Notes under the pieces: generated by a model
The model's input: only the letters and a program-made list of their open reading frames with translations
Database searches by the model: none
What the model was told of the DNA's origin: nothing
Assembly: GCA_041655755.1 (NCBI GenBank)
Contig: JBBAEY010000014.1
Location: 1-31,364 of the forward strand
DNA from: JAAYFT01 sp041655755
GTDB taxonomy: Bacteria; Bacillota; Clostridia; Tissierellales; Tissierellaceae
Reading direction: 5' to 3'
Length of the DNA stretch: 31,364 bases
Translations under genes and position numbers: made by a program
Shown: piece after piece, positions 23,250 through 31,364 of the stretch
Position numbering within the stretch: the first letter of the stretch is position 1
Layout of the letters: every line of letters starts with the position of its first letter

Positions 23250-25625
23250 ATGGAAAAGACACTAAGGACCTTGGAATTCTACAAGCTCATTGATATCTTG
23301 TTAGAAAAGGCCGAGTCTAGCTTAGGTAAGGACAGGATTAAGGAAATAAGGCCCCTTGTAGATATGGGGGAAATAGAGCATTTACAAAAGCAGACCGAGG
23401 AATCCTATTCACTTTTAATAAAGAGGGGGGCACCTCCCTTATATGGAATTCATAGCATTGGCCCAGAGGTAAAACGGGCAGAGATAGGAGGTTCATTGAC
23501 ACCGGCAGGCCTCTTGAAGATTGCAGATTCCTTGAGGGTATCCAGGGGTCTAAAGAATTATATAAGGGAGACAAGAGAAGATAAAAACTTTGATTATCCA
23601 ATAATTGAAGGCCTCATAGGGGACCTTGCCTCCTTTAAGGCCATAGAGGACGAAATAAACAATGCCATAATATCGGAAAATGAAATATCCGACAATGCCA
23701 GCTCTAGCCTGAGGAGCATAAGAAGACAAATCGTCAGCAAGAATGAAGCAGTAAGGGAGAAACTAAACTCAATCATTAGCTCCCAGGCAAATAAGAAATA
23801 CCTGCAAGACAGCATCGTAACCATGAGAGAGGGCAGGTTTGTAATTCCAGTGAAATCGGAGAACAAGGGCAATGTACCGGGCCTAGTTCACGACATGAGC
23901 GGCAGCGGTGCAACCCTATTTATAGAACCTATGGCAGTGGTCCAGTTGAACAATGAACTAAGGGAGTTAGAGCTAAGGGAAAGAGAAGAGATAGAAAAGA
24001 TTTTAAGGGCACTTTCAAACCTAGTGGCTGAAGAAGCAGAGGCCATAGGCAATAATCAAAAAATCTTGCAGGAGCTGGACTTTATATTTGCCAAGGGAAA
24101 GCTTGCCTTGGAGATGAAGGCAACCAGGCCAAAGTTGAATCAAGATGGATACATAAATATTAAAAAAGGCAGGCACCCCCTCTTGAGGGTAGAAAAAATA
24201 GTTCCGATTGACGTATATATTGGAAGGGACTTTAGTTCCCTGATAATTACAGGGCCCAATACAGGCGGGAAAACCGTAACACTTAAGACAGTGGGCCTCC
24301 TGACCCTCATGGCCCAATCGGGCCTCCATATACCAGCGGATTTTAATTCAGAAATAGCAGTATTTAATCAAATTTTTGCTGATATAGGAGACGAACAAAG
24401 CATAGAACAGTCCCTGTCCACATTTTCATCGCATATGGTAAATATAGTAGATATCCTGGGCAATCTGGAATACAATAGCCTGATACTCTTTGATGAACTA
24501 GGAGCAGGCACAGACCCAACAGAAGGGGCAGCCCTAGCTATGTCAATATTGGACCACCTTTTAAAACTAAATGTGCGTACCATAGCGACTACACACTATA
24601 GCCAATTAAAACTATATGCCCTGACCACCCAGGGGGTAAAAAATGCCTCTGTGGAGTTTGACCTTGAAAGCCTAAGTCCTACCTACAGGCTCCTAATAGG
24701 GGTACCTGGCAAATCCAATGCCTTTGAAATATCAAAGAGGCTGGGACTGAAGGAGTATATCATAGACTATGCAAGGGAACTTATAAACAAGGAAAATGTG
24801 GAATTTGAAGACCTCTTGCAGGCTATGGAAAAAGACCGGCTGGCAACTGAGGCCAATAGGGAAGAGGCAGAAAGATATAGAATAGAAGTAGAAAAGCTAA
24901 GGGAGGACCTGGCCAAGGAAAAGGAAAAAACCAGGGAAATGAGGGAAAAAACCCTCCAAAAGGCGAAGGAAGAGGCTAGGAATATTCTCAGGACAGCCAA
25001 GGAAGATGCAGATGGTATAGTCGAGGAGCTAAGGGGTTTATCCATTGAAATAGAAAAGGAAAGAAACAAAAAGATACAGGAGGCACAGGAGAGCCTAAGG
25101 TCAAAGCTAAGCAAGGCAGAAGGGGAGGCAGCACCCAATATATTGAACAAGAAATCCAGCAAACCACCTAAAAACTTGAAGCTTGGGGAAACTGTAGAAG
25201 TCATTACCTTCAACCAAAGGGGAACCGTTGTAGAAGAAGCAGACGAAAATCAGAATGTAAAGGTGCAGGTGGGCATAATGAAAATCAATGCACATATTTC
25301 AACTCTGAGGAGGGCAGAATCAGAGGAGGTTCAAAGAATTCAGGGGAGCACAAAAAAGATTATTAGTTCCAAATCCAGGGATATAAGGACTGAGATCGAT
25401 CTAAGGGGAAAAAACTTAGATGAAGCCTTTCTTGAATTGGACAAATATTTAGATGATGTCTATATGGCTGGTTTAAAGGAAATAAATATAATTCATGGCA
25501 AGGGTACAGGGGTATTAAGAGAGGGTATTAAGGGATATTTAAAAGGCCATCGACATGTTAAAGGCCATAGGCTAGGAAAATATGGAGAAGGCGGAGATGG
25601 GGTTACCATAGTTGAAATCAAATAA
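23250..25625 (+). CDS. mutS2: MutS2 ATPase/endonuclease
   Basis: A 791-aa MutS homologue without the mismatch-recognition domain. In bacteria it acts in suppressing recombination and, in Bacillus, in rescuing collided ribosomes. Seen: core and clamp helices (about 1-300), Walker A GPNTGGKT (335-342), Walker B ILFDELGAGTDPTEGAALA, a long coiled coil (about 515-625), a KOW-like segment (LGETVEVITFNQRGTVVEEADEN, in parts) and a C-terminal Smr domain (about 715-791; IDLRGKNLDEAFLELD, HGKGTGVLREGI) that gives nuclease activity. ATG 23250 has GGAGA 9 bases upstream, 15 bases after the U32 stop. argS follows after 14 bases. Confidence 0.96.
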   Translation: MEKTLRTLEFYKLIDILLEKAESSLGKDRIKEIRPLVDMGEIEHLQKQTEESYSLLIKRGAPPLYGIHSIGPEVKRAEIGGSLTPAGLLKIADSLRVSRGLKNYIRETREDKNFDYPIIEGLIGDLASFKAIEDEINNAIISENEISDNASSSLRSIRRQIVSKNEAVREKLNSIISSQANKKYLQDSIVTMREGRFVIPVKSENKGNVPGLVHDMSGSGATLFIEPMAVVQLNNELRELELREREEIEKILRALSNLVAEEAEAIGNNQKILQELDFIFAKGKLALEMKATRPKLNQDGYINIKKGRHPLLRVEKIVPIDVYIGRDFSSLIITGPNTGGKTVTLKTVGLLTLMAQSGLHIPADFNSEIAVFNQIFADIGDEQSIEQSLSTFSSHMVNIVDILGNLEYNSLILFDELGAGTDPTEGAALAMSILDHLLKLNVRTIATTHYSQLKLYALTTQGVKNASVEFDLESLSPTYRLLIGVPGKSNAFEISKRLGLKEYIIDYARELINKENVEFEDLLQAMEKDRLATEANREEAERYRIEVEKLREDLAKEKEKTREMREKTLQKAKEEARNILRTAKEDADGIVEELRGLSIEIEKERNKKIQEAQESLRSKLSKAEGEAAPNILNKKSSKPPKNLKLGETVEVITFNQRGTVVEEADENQNVKVQVGIMKINAHISTLRRAESEEVQRIQGSTKKIISSKSRDIRTEIDLRGKNLDEAFLELDKYLDDVYMAGLKEINIIHGKGTGVLREGIKGYLKGHRHVKGHRLGKYGEGGDGVTIVEIK

Positions 25626-25639
25626 AGAGGAGGAGAAAA

Positions 25640-27340
25640 ATGCTAAACTTTAAAGAAGAAGTCGTTAAGGCTATAAAAAATCAGGTGGAGGAGCTGGAAG
25701 AGGAAGAAATATTCATGCAGATAGAGGTACCTCCATCTTACGAAATGGGGGACTACGCCTTCCCTGTTTTCAGGCTAGCAAAGATATTTAGAAAATCACC
25801 CCCTTCAATAGCGGAGGAATTGGCAGGTAAAATAGGGGATAACCCTTACTTTTCAAAGGTTGAAAACAAGGGAGCCTATCTAAACTTTTTTGTCAACAAG
25901 GCAAGGCTTGTAGAGACAACACTAAAAGAAGTGAGGGAAAAAACCACTAGTTTTGGTTCATCAGACTTAGGTGAAGGCAAGACTGTAATAGTAGAATATT
26001 CTTCTCCAAATATAGCTAAGCCCTTTCATATTGGCCATATAAGGACTACAGTAATAGGAAATGCCCTATACAAGATATATAGCTTCTTGGGTTTCGACAC
26101 TGTAGCTATCAATCATTTGGGAGACTATGGAACCCAATTCGGCATGCTTATTTCAGCCTACAAGAGGTGGGGAGATAAGTCTGTAATCGAAGAGGACCCC
26201 ATAAATGAACTGCTAAAGCTCTATGTAAGATTCAACGACGAAGCAGATAAAAATGAAGAATTGCGAAATGAAGCAAGATATTGGTTCAAGGAATTGGAAA
26301 ATGGCAATGAGGAAGCCCAAGGTCTATGGGAATGGATAAGAGAGATTTCTTTGAAGGAATTTAATAGGGTTTACCAAATGTTAAATATCAAATTCGATTC
26401 CTATGCAGGGGAGTCCTTCTATTCAGATAAAATGCCTCAAATAATTGAGGAGCTAAATGCAAAGGGTCTGATGAAGGAATCGGAAGGGGCCTATTTAGTT
26501 GAACTTGAGGACCATGACATGCCGCCGGCACTTATTATGAAATCAGACGGTTCAACCCTATACACCACAAGGGATATAGCGGCAGCAGTATATAGGAAGA
26601 AAACCTATGATTTTTACAAAAATATCTATGTGGTAGCTTCACAGCAAAATCTGCACTTCAAGCAATGGATAAAGATAATAGAGCTAATGGGATATGAATG
26701 GGCAAATGACTGTATTCATATACCCTTTGGCATGGTGAGCCTAGAGGACGGCACCCTGTCCACGAGAAAGGGTAGGGTAGTATTCCTAGAGGACGTGTTG
26801 AACAAGGCTATCAGCAATACCTTGGACATAATAAACGACAGAAATCCTAACTTGGAAGACAAGGAAGAAGTGGCAAAGCAAGTTGGTATTGGGGCCGTAA
26901 TATTCCAAGAATTATTTAACCAAAGGATTAAGGACTATGTATTTTCATGGGATAGGACCCTGAGTTTTGAGGGAGAAACCGGACCCTATGTCCAGTATAC
27001 CCATGCGAGGATTAATTCCCTCCTAGAGAGAGGGGACTTCAAGATAGACGAAGACGTAGACTACAATTTACTTAAGTCTGAAGGGGAAATCAATATAGCC
27101 AGACTACTTTATAATTTCCCACAGGTAATTGTAGATGCAATGGAGAAAAATGAACCATATTTCGTAACCAGACAAATAGTTGAGATAGCAAAGGCCTACA
27201 ATAAGTTTTACAATTCATCCCCAGTAATAGTAGAGGATCAGGAGCTGAAAAAGGCAAGGCTGATGCTGTCATTTGCAACCAAGACAGTACTGAAAACAGG
27301 TCTAGATTTGCTGGGAATGGAAGCACCGGAAAGAATGTAA
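25640..27340 (+). CDS. argS: arginyl-tRNA synthetase
   Basis: A 566-aa class I synthetase. The N-terminal Add-1 domain covers about 1-110. The catalytic core has the HIGH motif as FHIGH at about 128-133 (SPNIAKPFHIGHIRTT). The KMSKS loop reads STRKG (about 373), the usual loss of the canonical motif in many ArgRS. The C-terminal DALR anticodon domain (about 445-566) starts GPYVQYTHARINSLL. SD AGAGGAGGAG before ATG 25640 is strong. The downstream gene starts 8 bases after the stop, probably in the same transcript; no T-box or own promoter is visible in the 14-base upstream gap. Confidence 0.97.
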   Translation: MLNFKEEVVKAIKNQVEELEEEEIFMQIEVPPSYEMGDYAFPVFRLAKIFRKSPPSIAEELAGKIGDNPYFSKVENKGAYLNFFVNKARLVETTLKEVREKTTSFGSSDLGEGKTVIVEYSSPNIAKPFHIGHIRTTVIGNALYKIYSFLGFDTVAINHLGDYGTQFGMLISAYKRWGDKSVIEEDPINELLKLYVRFNDEADKNEELRNEARYWFKELENGNEEAQGLWEWIREISLKEFNRVYQMLNIKFDSYAGESFYSDKMPQIIEELNAKGLMKESEGAYLVELEDHDMPPALIMKSDGSTLYTTRDIAAAVYRKKTYDFYKNIYVVASQQNLHFKQWIKIIELMGYEWANDCIHIPFGMVSLEDGTLSTRKGRVVFLEDVLNKAISNTLDIINDRNPNLEDKEEVAKQVGIGAVIFQELFNQRIKDYVFSWDRTLSFEGETGPYVQYTHARINSLLERGDFKIDEDVDYNLLKSEGEINIARLLYNFPQVIVDAMEKNEPYFVTRQIVEIAKAYNKFYNSSPVIVEDQELKKARLMLSFATKTVLKTGLDLLGMEAPERM

Positions 27341-27348
27341 TAGGCCAT

Positions 27349-28311
27349 ATGGGCATAAGAAACTTGCTGCTGAGACTATTTGAGGAAGACTACGAGACTA
27401 GCGGGGACTATAGCTATATATCCCAACTGGCCATAATCACAATAAAATCCCTGATGCCAATGGAAAATGAAGAGGGAGTAAGGATTGACCAAGAAAGATT
27501 TACAGAGGAGCTCAAGCTGTGGAAATACTATAAGATTGGCTCCAATAAGGCACTAATGAATGCAATTGATGGGCTAGGCGATGGAGATTACTGGACCACA
27601 GGTGACGACTCCATCGTAAGCAGGATAGTCCCCCTTCTGGCTGCAAATACAAGGAAGGAAATTGCAGAAGAGGAGCTAATCAAGAGCATCCTCTTTACAA
27701 GCGGGAAGGTGGAGGACCTCCTTGGGTCCATACTTATCTTGAATTTAATTCATTCTCTGAATTTTAATTACGGGATTGAGGACTTGATAGCCATACTCAA
27801 GGATAGGGTTATTAGATTATCACAAACATCTTATCTGGAGAAGTACCTAGACGAGTACAGGACTGGGGACTTCCCTCAAAACTTTCAAATAGAATTTGAA
27901 AGGGAGAAGATAAATGTATTGAACATATTAAATGGGAAAGAGTCAGATAAGTATGCTGACCTCCAGGACTGCCTGGGAGTATTGGAGCAAAAGCATCCAA
28001 ATACATTAATGGGGAGGGTCCTATACAGTCACCTTTACAAGGGTGAAGTGTACTGCAGGCTGCCAAAGTTTTATTTAAGCCTTGAAGAATATGTTTTCAA
28101 GCTTAGGAAGTCAAGGATTGAACCTGAAAAACTAAAGATGGATAAATATATACTGCCAGATATATTTAGCTTTAAGGAAGGGGAGGTATTTTATCACTCC
28201 CTCTTAAATCAGGCAAAGCTAATAAGAAGGTTAAGGGATGGGCCTATGGAAACAGCAGTGGTCCAGACTAGGTCTGGTATCTATGTATTTAAAAAAGGTA
28301 TCCATGAGTAA
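27349..28311 (+). CDS. unrecognised 320-aa protein after argS, possible ADP-ribosylglycohydrolase-like fold
   Basis: I do not recognise this family with confidence. The protein is soluble, mostly helical and acidic at the N terminus. One region (about 75-100: GDGDYWTTGDDSIVSRIVPLLAANTRKE) faintly recalls ADP-ribosylglycohydrolases, where a GD segment is followed by G-x-x-x-R-x-x-P-L-x-L. The metal-binding TDDT-type motif and a full set of Asp ligands are not evident, so if related it is likely non-catalytic or a distant branch. A Tyr/Lys-rich middle (YLEKYLDEYRTGDF) and a C-terminal tail (TAVVQTRSGIYVFKKG) complete it. ATG 27349 is 8 bases after argS without a clear SD, suggesting translational coupling. 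A convergent terminator follows. Confidence 0.75.
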   Translation: MGIRNLLLRLFEEDYETSGDYSYISQLAIITIKSLMPMENEEGVRIDQERFTEELKLWKYYKIGSNKALMNAIDGLGDGDYWTTGDDSIVSRIVPLLAANTRKEIAEEELIKSILFTSGKVEDLLGSILILNLIHSLNFNYGIEDLIAILKDRVIRLSQTSYLEKYLDEYRTGDFPQNFQIEFEREKINVLNILNGKESDKYADLQDCLGVLEQKHPNTLMGRVLYSHLYKGEVYCRLPKFYLSLEEYVFKLRKSRIEPEKLKMDKYILPDIFSFKEGEVFYHSLLNQAKLIRRLRDGPMETAVVQTRSGIYVFKKGIHE

Positions 28312-28318
28312 AAAACAA

Positions 28319-28346
28319 AATAGGACCCTAGGGCCTATTAATTTTT
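28319..28346. terminator. terminator between convergent genes
   Basis: AATAGG (28319-28324) pairs with CCTATT (28334-28339) and the CCC/GGG inside extends the stem, followed by TTTTT at 28342-28346. The upstream A-rich run (28311-28320) would serve as a T run on the minus strand, so it may end both the argS-side transcript and the PAS-GGDEF-HD-GYP gene. Confidence 0.7.
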
Positions 28347-28347
28347 A

Positions 28348-30183
28348 TCAAACATCAGCAAGGTGGGTAAGGAAGATATCTACTATATCCGGGTCAAATT
28401 GAGAACCAGAATTTCTCCTGAGTTCTTTTCTTGCCTCCTCAGGGGAGAGGGCAGCCCTGTAGGGCCTATCATTAGTCATGGCATCATAGGCATCAGCAAC
28501 AGCTAGTATCCTAGCAGCTAGGGGGATTTCCCTGCCCTTTAAATTCCGAGGATAGCCGCTGCCGTCCCATCGTTCGTGGTGGGATAGGATATATTCTGCT
28601 ATATTGATCAGCTCGGGAACCCCTTGAGCCATACGGTAGCCTATTTCAGGATGGGTTTTCATTATCTTCCATTCTTCATCTGTCAGGGGGCCAGGCTTTT
28701 CCAATATACCATCCTCTATACCTATCTTACCTATGTCGTGGAGCATGGAGAAGAGCTCCAGTTCGTCCAGTTCAATGGAACTTAGGTTTAGGACATTCCC
28801 AATTACACTGCAAAAATATCCCAGCCTTTCCCCGTGTTCCTCTGTTTCATTACTTTTTTCGAACAGGGCATTTTTCATAGAAGTTAAAACCTTGTTCCGA
28901 TAGCTGTGTGCACCTAGCAATTTGGTTTTGTACATATTGTCTTCGGCTTCCTTCAAGACGTCCTGCCATTTTTGGCTCCTGTGGGTCTTGCTGGCATAGC
29001 CGATGGATATACTCAATTTAGTATCAGCCACCATAGTTTCTGAGCAGGCCTTTTTGACCCTGTCGCTAATCTTTTGTCCTACATCTTCTGAAGTCCTGGG
29101 CAGTAGAATTACAAATTCATCTCCACCCCAGCGGGATATAATGTCCGTATCCCTGCAATACTTCCTGAAAACCTTGGCAGTTTCAACTAGGGCCTCATCT
29201 CCAACTTGGTGACCAAATATATCGTTGATTAATTTTAGACCATCCAAATCTCCCATTATAAAAGTTAGGGGCAACTGGTCTTCAACATCTAGCCTCCTCA
29301 ATTCCTCCTCAAAAAAGGTCCTGTTGTAGAGACCTGTCAGGGAGTCCCTAAAACTCAAGTATTTGATTTTATCCTCTTTTTGCTTGGCCTCAGTCACGTC
29401 CCTAAATACCAGAACAACCCCTTGGATATCGCCTTTTTGACCTATTATAGGAGCTGCACTATCGGCTATAACCTTATAGATACCGTCCCTAGATCGAAGG
29501 ACAGTGTGGTTGGCTAGGCCTATGGTCTTTCCATATTTCAGCACCAATTCAGCCGGATTAGAACAGACCTGGCCAGTTTCCTCATTAAATATATCGAAGA
29601 CAGTGCTCAGGGGTTTTCCCTTAGCCTCTTGGAGGCTCCAGCCTGTAAGTTCCTCTGTTACCTTGTTAATCATTTCAATCTTACCATTTTTGTCAGTGGT
29701 TATGACCCCATCGCCAATGGAAAACAAGGTTACTTTGAGCTTTTCCTTTTCTGCATACAATTCTTCTTCAGCCAGCTTCTTATTAGTCACATCGTCATAG
29801 ACAGCAACAATCTCTCCAGTTGGAAGCTTAAACACCGTATTTTCAAACCATCGGTATTCTTCATCATCTTGATAAACCTTGGCAGGATAATAGACAGTTT
29901 CTCCAGTTTCCCAAACGGCTCTGAATATATCCACAATCCCAAAGTCGTCGACCCCAGGCCGGAGTTTGCCAAGTGACTCCCCTAGGACATCAATATCATG
30001 CCAATTCTCTGTCTCGATGGCCTTAGGGTTAGCGCCGCGTATGATATAGTCAAAGCCACTGGCGCCATCGCCCATTACCTCGTAGATTATAATTGCAATG
30101 GGTATATTGGTGAAAAAACTTTGCACTAGATTTATACCTGTTTCTATGGAAGTTGCCTTTTCATTAATCGCTTTCGATAACAT
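28348..30183 (-). CDS. PAS-PAS-GGDEF-HD-GYP bifunctional cyclic-di-GMP enzyme
   Basis: A 611-aa cytosolic protein. PAS-like domain 1 about 15-130, PAS 2 about 140-275 (FSIGDGVITTDKNGKIEMINKVTEELTGW in parts), GGDEF about 280-435, HD-GYP about 440-605. The cyclase is complete: DSLTGLYNRTFF, GGDEF, and an RxxD inhibitory site (RDTD) exactly five residues before it. The HD-GYP half has HDIGKIGI, HHERWDGSGYP and DAYDAMTNDRPYR. So one chain holds both synthesis and degradation domains; the PAS domains may switch between them. I chose ATG 30183, 6 bases after AGGGGG; ATG 30207 has no properly spaced SD. No membrane helix is seen. No strong promoter was identified upstream. Confidence 0.93.
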   Translation of the reverse strand: MLSKAINEKATSIETGINLVQSFFTNIPIAIIIYEVMGDGASGFDYIIRGANPKAIETENWHDIDVLGESLGKLRPGVDDFGIVDIFRAVWETGETVYYPAKVYQDDEEYRWFENTVFKLPTGEIVAVYDDVTNKKLAEEELYAEKEKLKVTLFSIGDGVITTDKNGKIEMINKVTEELTGWSLQEAKGKPLSTVFDIFNEETGQVCSNPAELVLKYGKTIGLANHTVLRSRDGIYKVIADSAAPIIGQKGDIQGVVLVFRDVTEAKQKEDKIKYLSFRDSLTGLYNRTFFEEELRRLDVEDQLPLTFIMGDLDGLKLINDIFGHQVGDEALVETAKVFRKYCRDTDIISRWGGDEFVILLPRTSEDVGQKISDRVKKACSETMVADTKLSISIGYASKTHRSQKWQDVLKEAEDNMYKTKLLGAHSYRNKVLTSMKNALFEKSNETEEHGERLGYFCSVIGNVLNLSSIELDELELFSMLHDIGKIGIEDGILEKPGPLTDEEWKIMKTHPEIGYRMAQGVPELINIAEYILSHHERWDGSGYPRNLKGREIPLAARILAVADAYDAMTNDRPYRAALSPEEARKELRRNSGSQFDPDIVDIFLTHLADV

Positions 30184-30275
30184 GGTTTTCCCCCTATTCT
30201 TAAGCATCCCTACTTAATTTTATCACTAGTAATCGTCAAGCTTGCAAAGCGCCAAAGTTTATATGTCCTAAATCT

Positions 30276-30470
30276 TTATTCACTTAGGTAGCTTAAAAAG
30301 TCATCCTCGTTAATTTCAGCGAGGGAACTAAGCTCCCTTACTATACTGTCCTTTAAAAATATAAAATCCTTAATATTGGTACTGCTGCCCGTATATTCTA
30401 AAGCCTTTATAATTAATAGCATGTCAGACTTAGACATTTCTTGTATTGAAATTTTGTCGAATTCTCTCAT
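30276..30470 (-). CDS. 64-aa orphan protein of unknown function
   Basis: A small acidic, helical protein (MREFDKISIQEMSKSDMLLI ... LSSLAEINEDDFLSYLSE). I do not recognise a family; it lacks the SQELD motif of Spo0E phosphatases and has no Cys or transmembrane helix. It looks like a real gene because a good promoter (TTGATA-17-TAAAAT) and an AAGGGG SD 6 bases before ATG 30470 precede it. An upstream in-frame ATG at 30494 would put the SD inside the coding region. It lies between the PAS-GGDEF-HD-GYP gene (same strand, 92 bases downstream) and a divergent radical SAM gene; no terminator separates it from the former, so they may share a transcript. Confidence 0.65.
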   Translation of the reverse strand: MREFDKISIQEMSKSDMLLIIKALEYTGSSTNIKDFIFLKDSIVRELSSLAEINEDDFLSYLSE

Positions 30471-30503
30471 GAAAATCCCCTTTCTTTTTGACATATATTA
30501 TAT

Positions 30504-30532
30504 ATTTTATAGGAAGATTAGCAAAATATCAA
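30504..30532 (-). promoter_or_regulatory. promoter of the 64-aa orphan gene
   Basis: On the minus strand TTGATA (30532-30527), 17 bases, TAAAAT (30509-30504). It lies 33 bases before ATG 30470 and back-to-back with the radical SAM gene promoter. Confidence 0.75.
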
Positions 30533-30581
30533 CGACTATTCTATTCTTTTAATTTAAACCCTACATAAGAGAGAAATTTAA

Positions 30582-30590
30582 TGATATAAT
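30582..30590 (+). promoter_or_regulatory. extended -10 promoter of the radical SAM gene
   Basis: TGATATAAT (30582-30590) is a perfect extended -10 (TGN-TATAAT). The -35 position (TACATA) is poor, as allowed for extended -10 promoters. It lies 30 bases before ATG 30621, with GAGGT (30607-30611) as SD. Confidence 0.7.
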
Positions 30591-30620
30591 ATAGTTAATT
30601 TTAGCAGAGGTAGTGAAAAA

Positions 30621-31364
30621 ATGAAGATAGTACTGACAACGTTAAATTCCAAGTTTATCCATTCATCTTTGGCCATCAGATACTTGCAGAGTTTTGCGAA
30701 AGAAATAGCAGATATCCATCTCAAGGAATATACAATAAATCAGAACAGGGATTTCATTGTATCTGATCTCTACAAGACCCATGCAGATATCATAGGTTTT
30801 TCAACCTATATATGGAATGTAACAGAAATCCTAAGAATTGCAGAAAGCTTAAAAATAGTAAATCCAGACCTAAAAATCCTATTAGGCGGTCCAGAAGTGT
30901 CCTATGATGGAAGGGAAGTCCTAGAAAAAAACCATTTCCTCGATTATATCGTATACGGAGAGGGCGAAGAGACATTTAAGGACCTAGTCCAAAACCTGGG
31001 GAGGACTAGTGAGGACCTGAGTCAGGTCAAGGGCCTAGTCTATAGGGAAGGGGATAGGGTAATTCAAAATCCTCCTAGGCCCCTTATCAAAGATTTAAAC
31101 GCCATTCCATCCCCCTATGACAATATAGGTAGGGAATTTGAAAATAAAATTGTCTACTTTGAATCCTCAAGGGGTTGCCCGTTCAACTGTAGGTTCTGTT
31201 TGTCGTCTACCATCAAGGGCCTTAGATTTTTCCAGTTAGACAGGGTAAAGGCAGAGCTGGGCAGGTTAATTGAGGCCAAGGTAAGGCAGGTAAAATTTGT
31301 AGACAGGACCTTCAATGCCGACAAGGAATTTGCAATGGAAGTAATGAATTTTTTAATAGAAAAG
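30621..31364 (+). CDS. B12-binding-domain radical SAM protein, 3'-truncated by the window
   Basis: The first 248 residues are present; the frame is open to the right edge. Residues about 1-135 are a cobalamin-binding Rossmann domain (MKIVLTTLNSKFIHSSLAIRYL, IIGFSTYIWN, ILLGGPEVSYDG, YIVYGEGEETF). The radical SAM domain starts near 170 with the cluster cysteines C186, C190 and C193 (CPFNCRFC). Enzymes of this class cleave SAM at a [4Fe-4S] cluster, often to methylate unreactive carbon. The start LTTLNSKFIHSSLAIRYL matches a common Clostridial group with a C-terminal DUF4080 domain, whose substrate is unknown; that domain would lie outside the window. It has its own extended -10 promoter. Confidence 0.92.
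   Translation, partial: MKIVLTTLNSKFIHSSLAIRYLQSFAKEIADIHLKEYTINQNRDFIVSDLYKTHADIIGFSTYIWNVTEILRIAESLKIVNPDLKILLGGPEVSYDGREVLEKNHFLDYIVYGEGEETFKDLVQNLGRTSEDLSQVKGLVYREGDRVIQNPPRPLIKDLNAIPSPYDNIGREFENKIVYFESSRGCPFNCRFCLSSTIKGLRFFQLDRVKAELGRLIEAKVRQVKFVDRTFNADKEFAMEVMNFLIEK

Noticed and set aside
30276..30494. 64-aa orphan as a Spo0E-like phosphatase
   Set aside because: Size is similar but the SQELD-type motif is absent.
1..31364. CRISPR array, insertion sequence, prophage or integration site beside the tRNAs
   Set aside because: No regularly spaced repeats, transposase, integrase or duplicated tRNA end was seen.

Overview
The window is AT-rich, low-GC Firmicute DNA, most likely from the Clostridia/Tissierellia. 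The evidence is heavy use of ATA (Ile) and AGG (Arg) codons, strong Shine-Dalgarno sites, consensus sigma-A promoters with 17-bp spacers, a T-box leader, a ytxC sporulation-type gene, and the neighbourhood infC-rpmI-rplT / rRNA methylase / pheST / zapA-U32-mutS2 / argS. It looks like ordinary chromosome. I see no insertion sequence, phage gene or CRISPR array. The only accessory-type cassette is a small HicAB toxin-antitoxin unit just downstream of a tRNA cluster.

Layout. 1-3163: the 3' part of a SAM methyltransferase, hslO (Hsp33), and two translationally coupled RimK-like ATP-grasp ligases. 3166-3632: a tRNA-Phe/Gly/Cys cluster with two consensus promoters and a terminator. 3671-4428: hicA-hicB with direct repeats over the promoter, ending in a terminator. 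4460-6121: a DUF6873-type protein and YtxC. 6136-9761: hisS with its own promoter, then thrS behind a T-box leader with an ACC (Thr) specifier. 9760-11319 (minus): a short FtsH-like membrane protease. 11526-14397: a membrane dCache-HAMP-GGDEF-EAL protein and a UspA protein. 14426-15760: the infC-rpmI-rplT operon with a structured leader and an AUU start for infC. 15785-20172: a SpoU-type RNA methyltransferase, then pheS-pheT. 20201-28346: zapA, a U32 (RlhA-like) protein, mutS2, argS and an unrecognised 320-aa protein, probably one transcription unit. 28348-30532 (minus): a PAS-PAS-GGDEF-HD-GYP protein and a 64-aa orphan. 30582-31364: the 5' part of a B12-binding radical SAM gene running off the end.

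How the parts fit. Most of the window serves translation: four aminoacyl-tRNA synthetase activities (His, Thr, Phe, Arg), three tRNAs, IF3, two ribosomal proteins, an RNA methylase and a probable rRNA-modifying U32 enzyme. Several units carry their own RNA-level control: a T-box on thrS, a leader with terminators on infC, and a possible attenuator before pheS. Two cyclic-di-GMP proteins add second-messenger signalling. One has a degenerate cyclase motif with an intact EAL; the other has an intact GGDEF with I-site plus an HD-GYP domain.

I did not find a clearly new multi-gene system. The best candidates for a second look are the coupled ATP-grasp pair, the HicAB operator and odd hicA start, the 320-aa protein after argS, the short FtsH paralogue, the Spo0A-box-like site before zapA, and the structured pheS and infC leaders.
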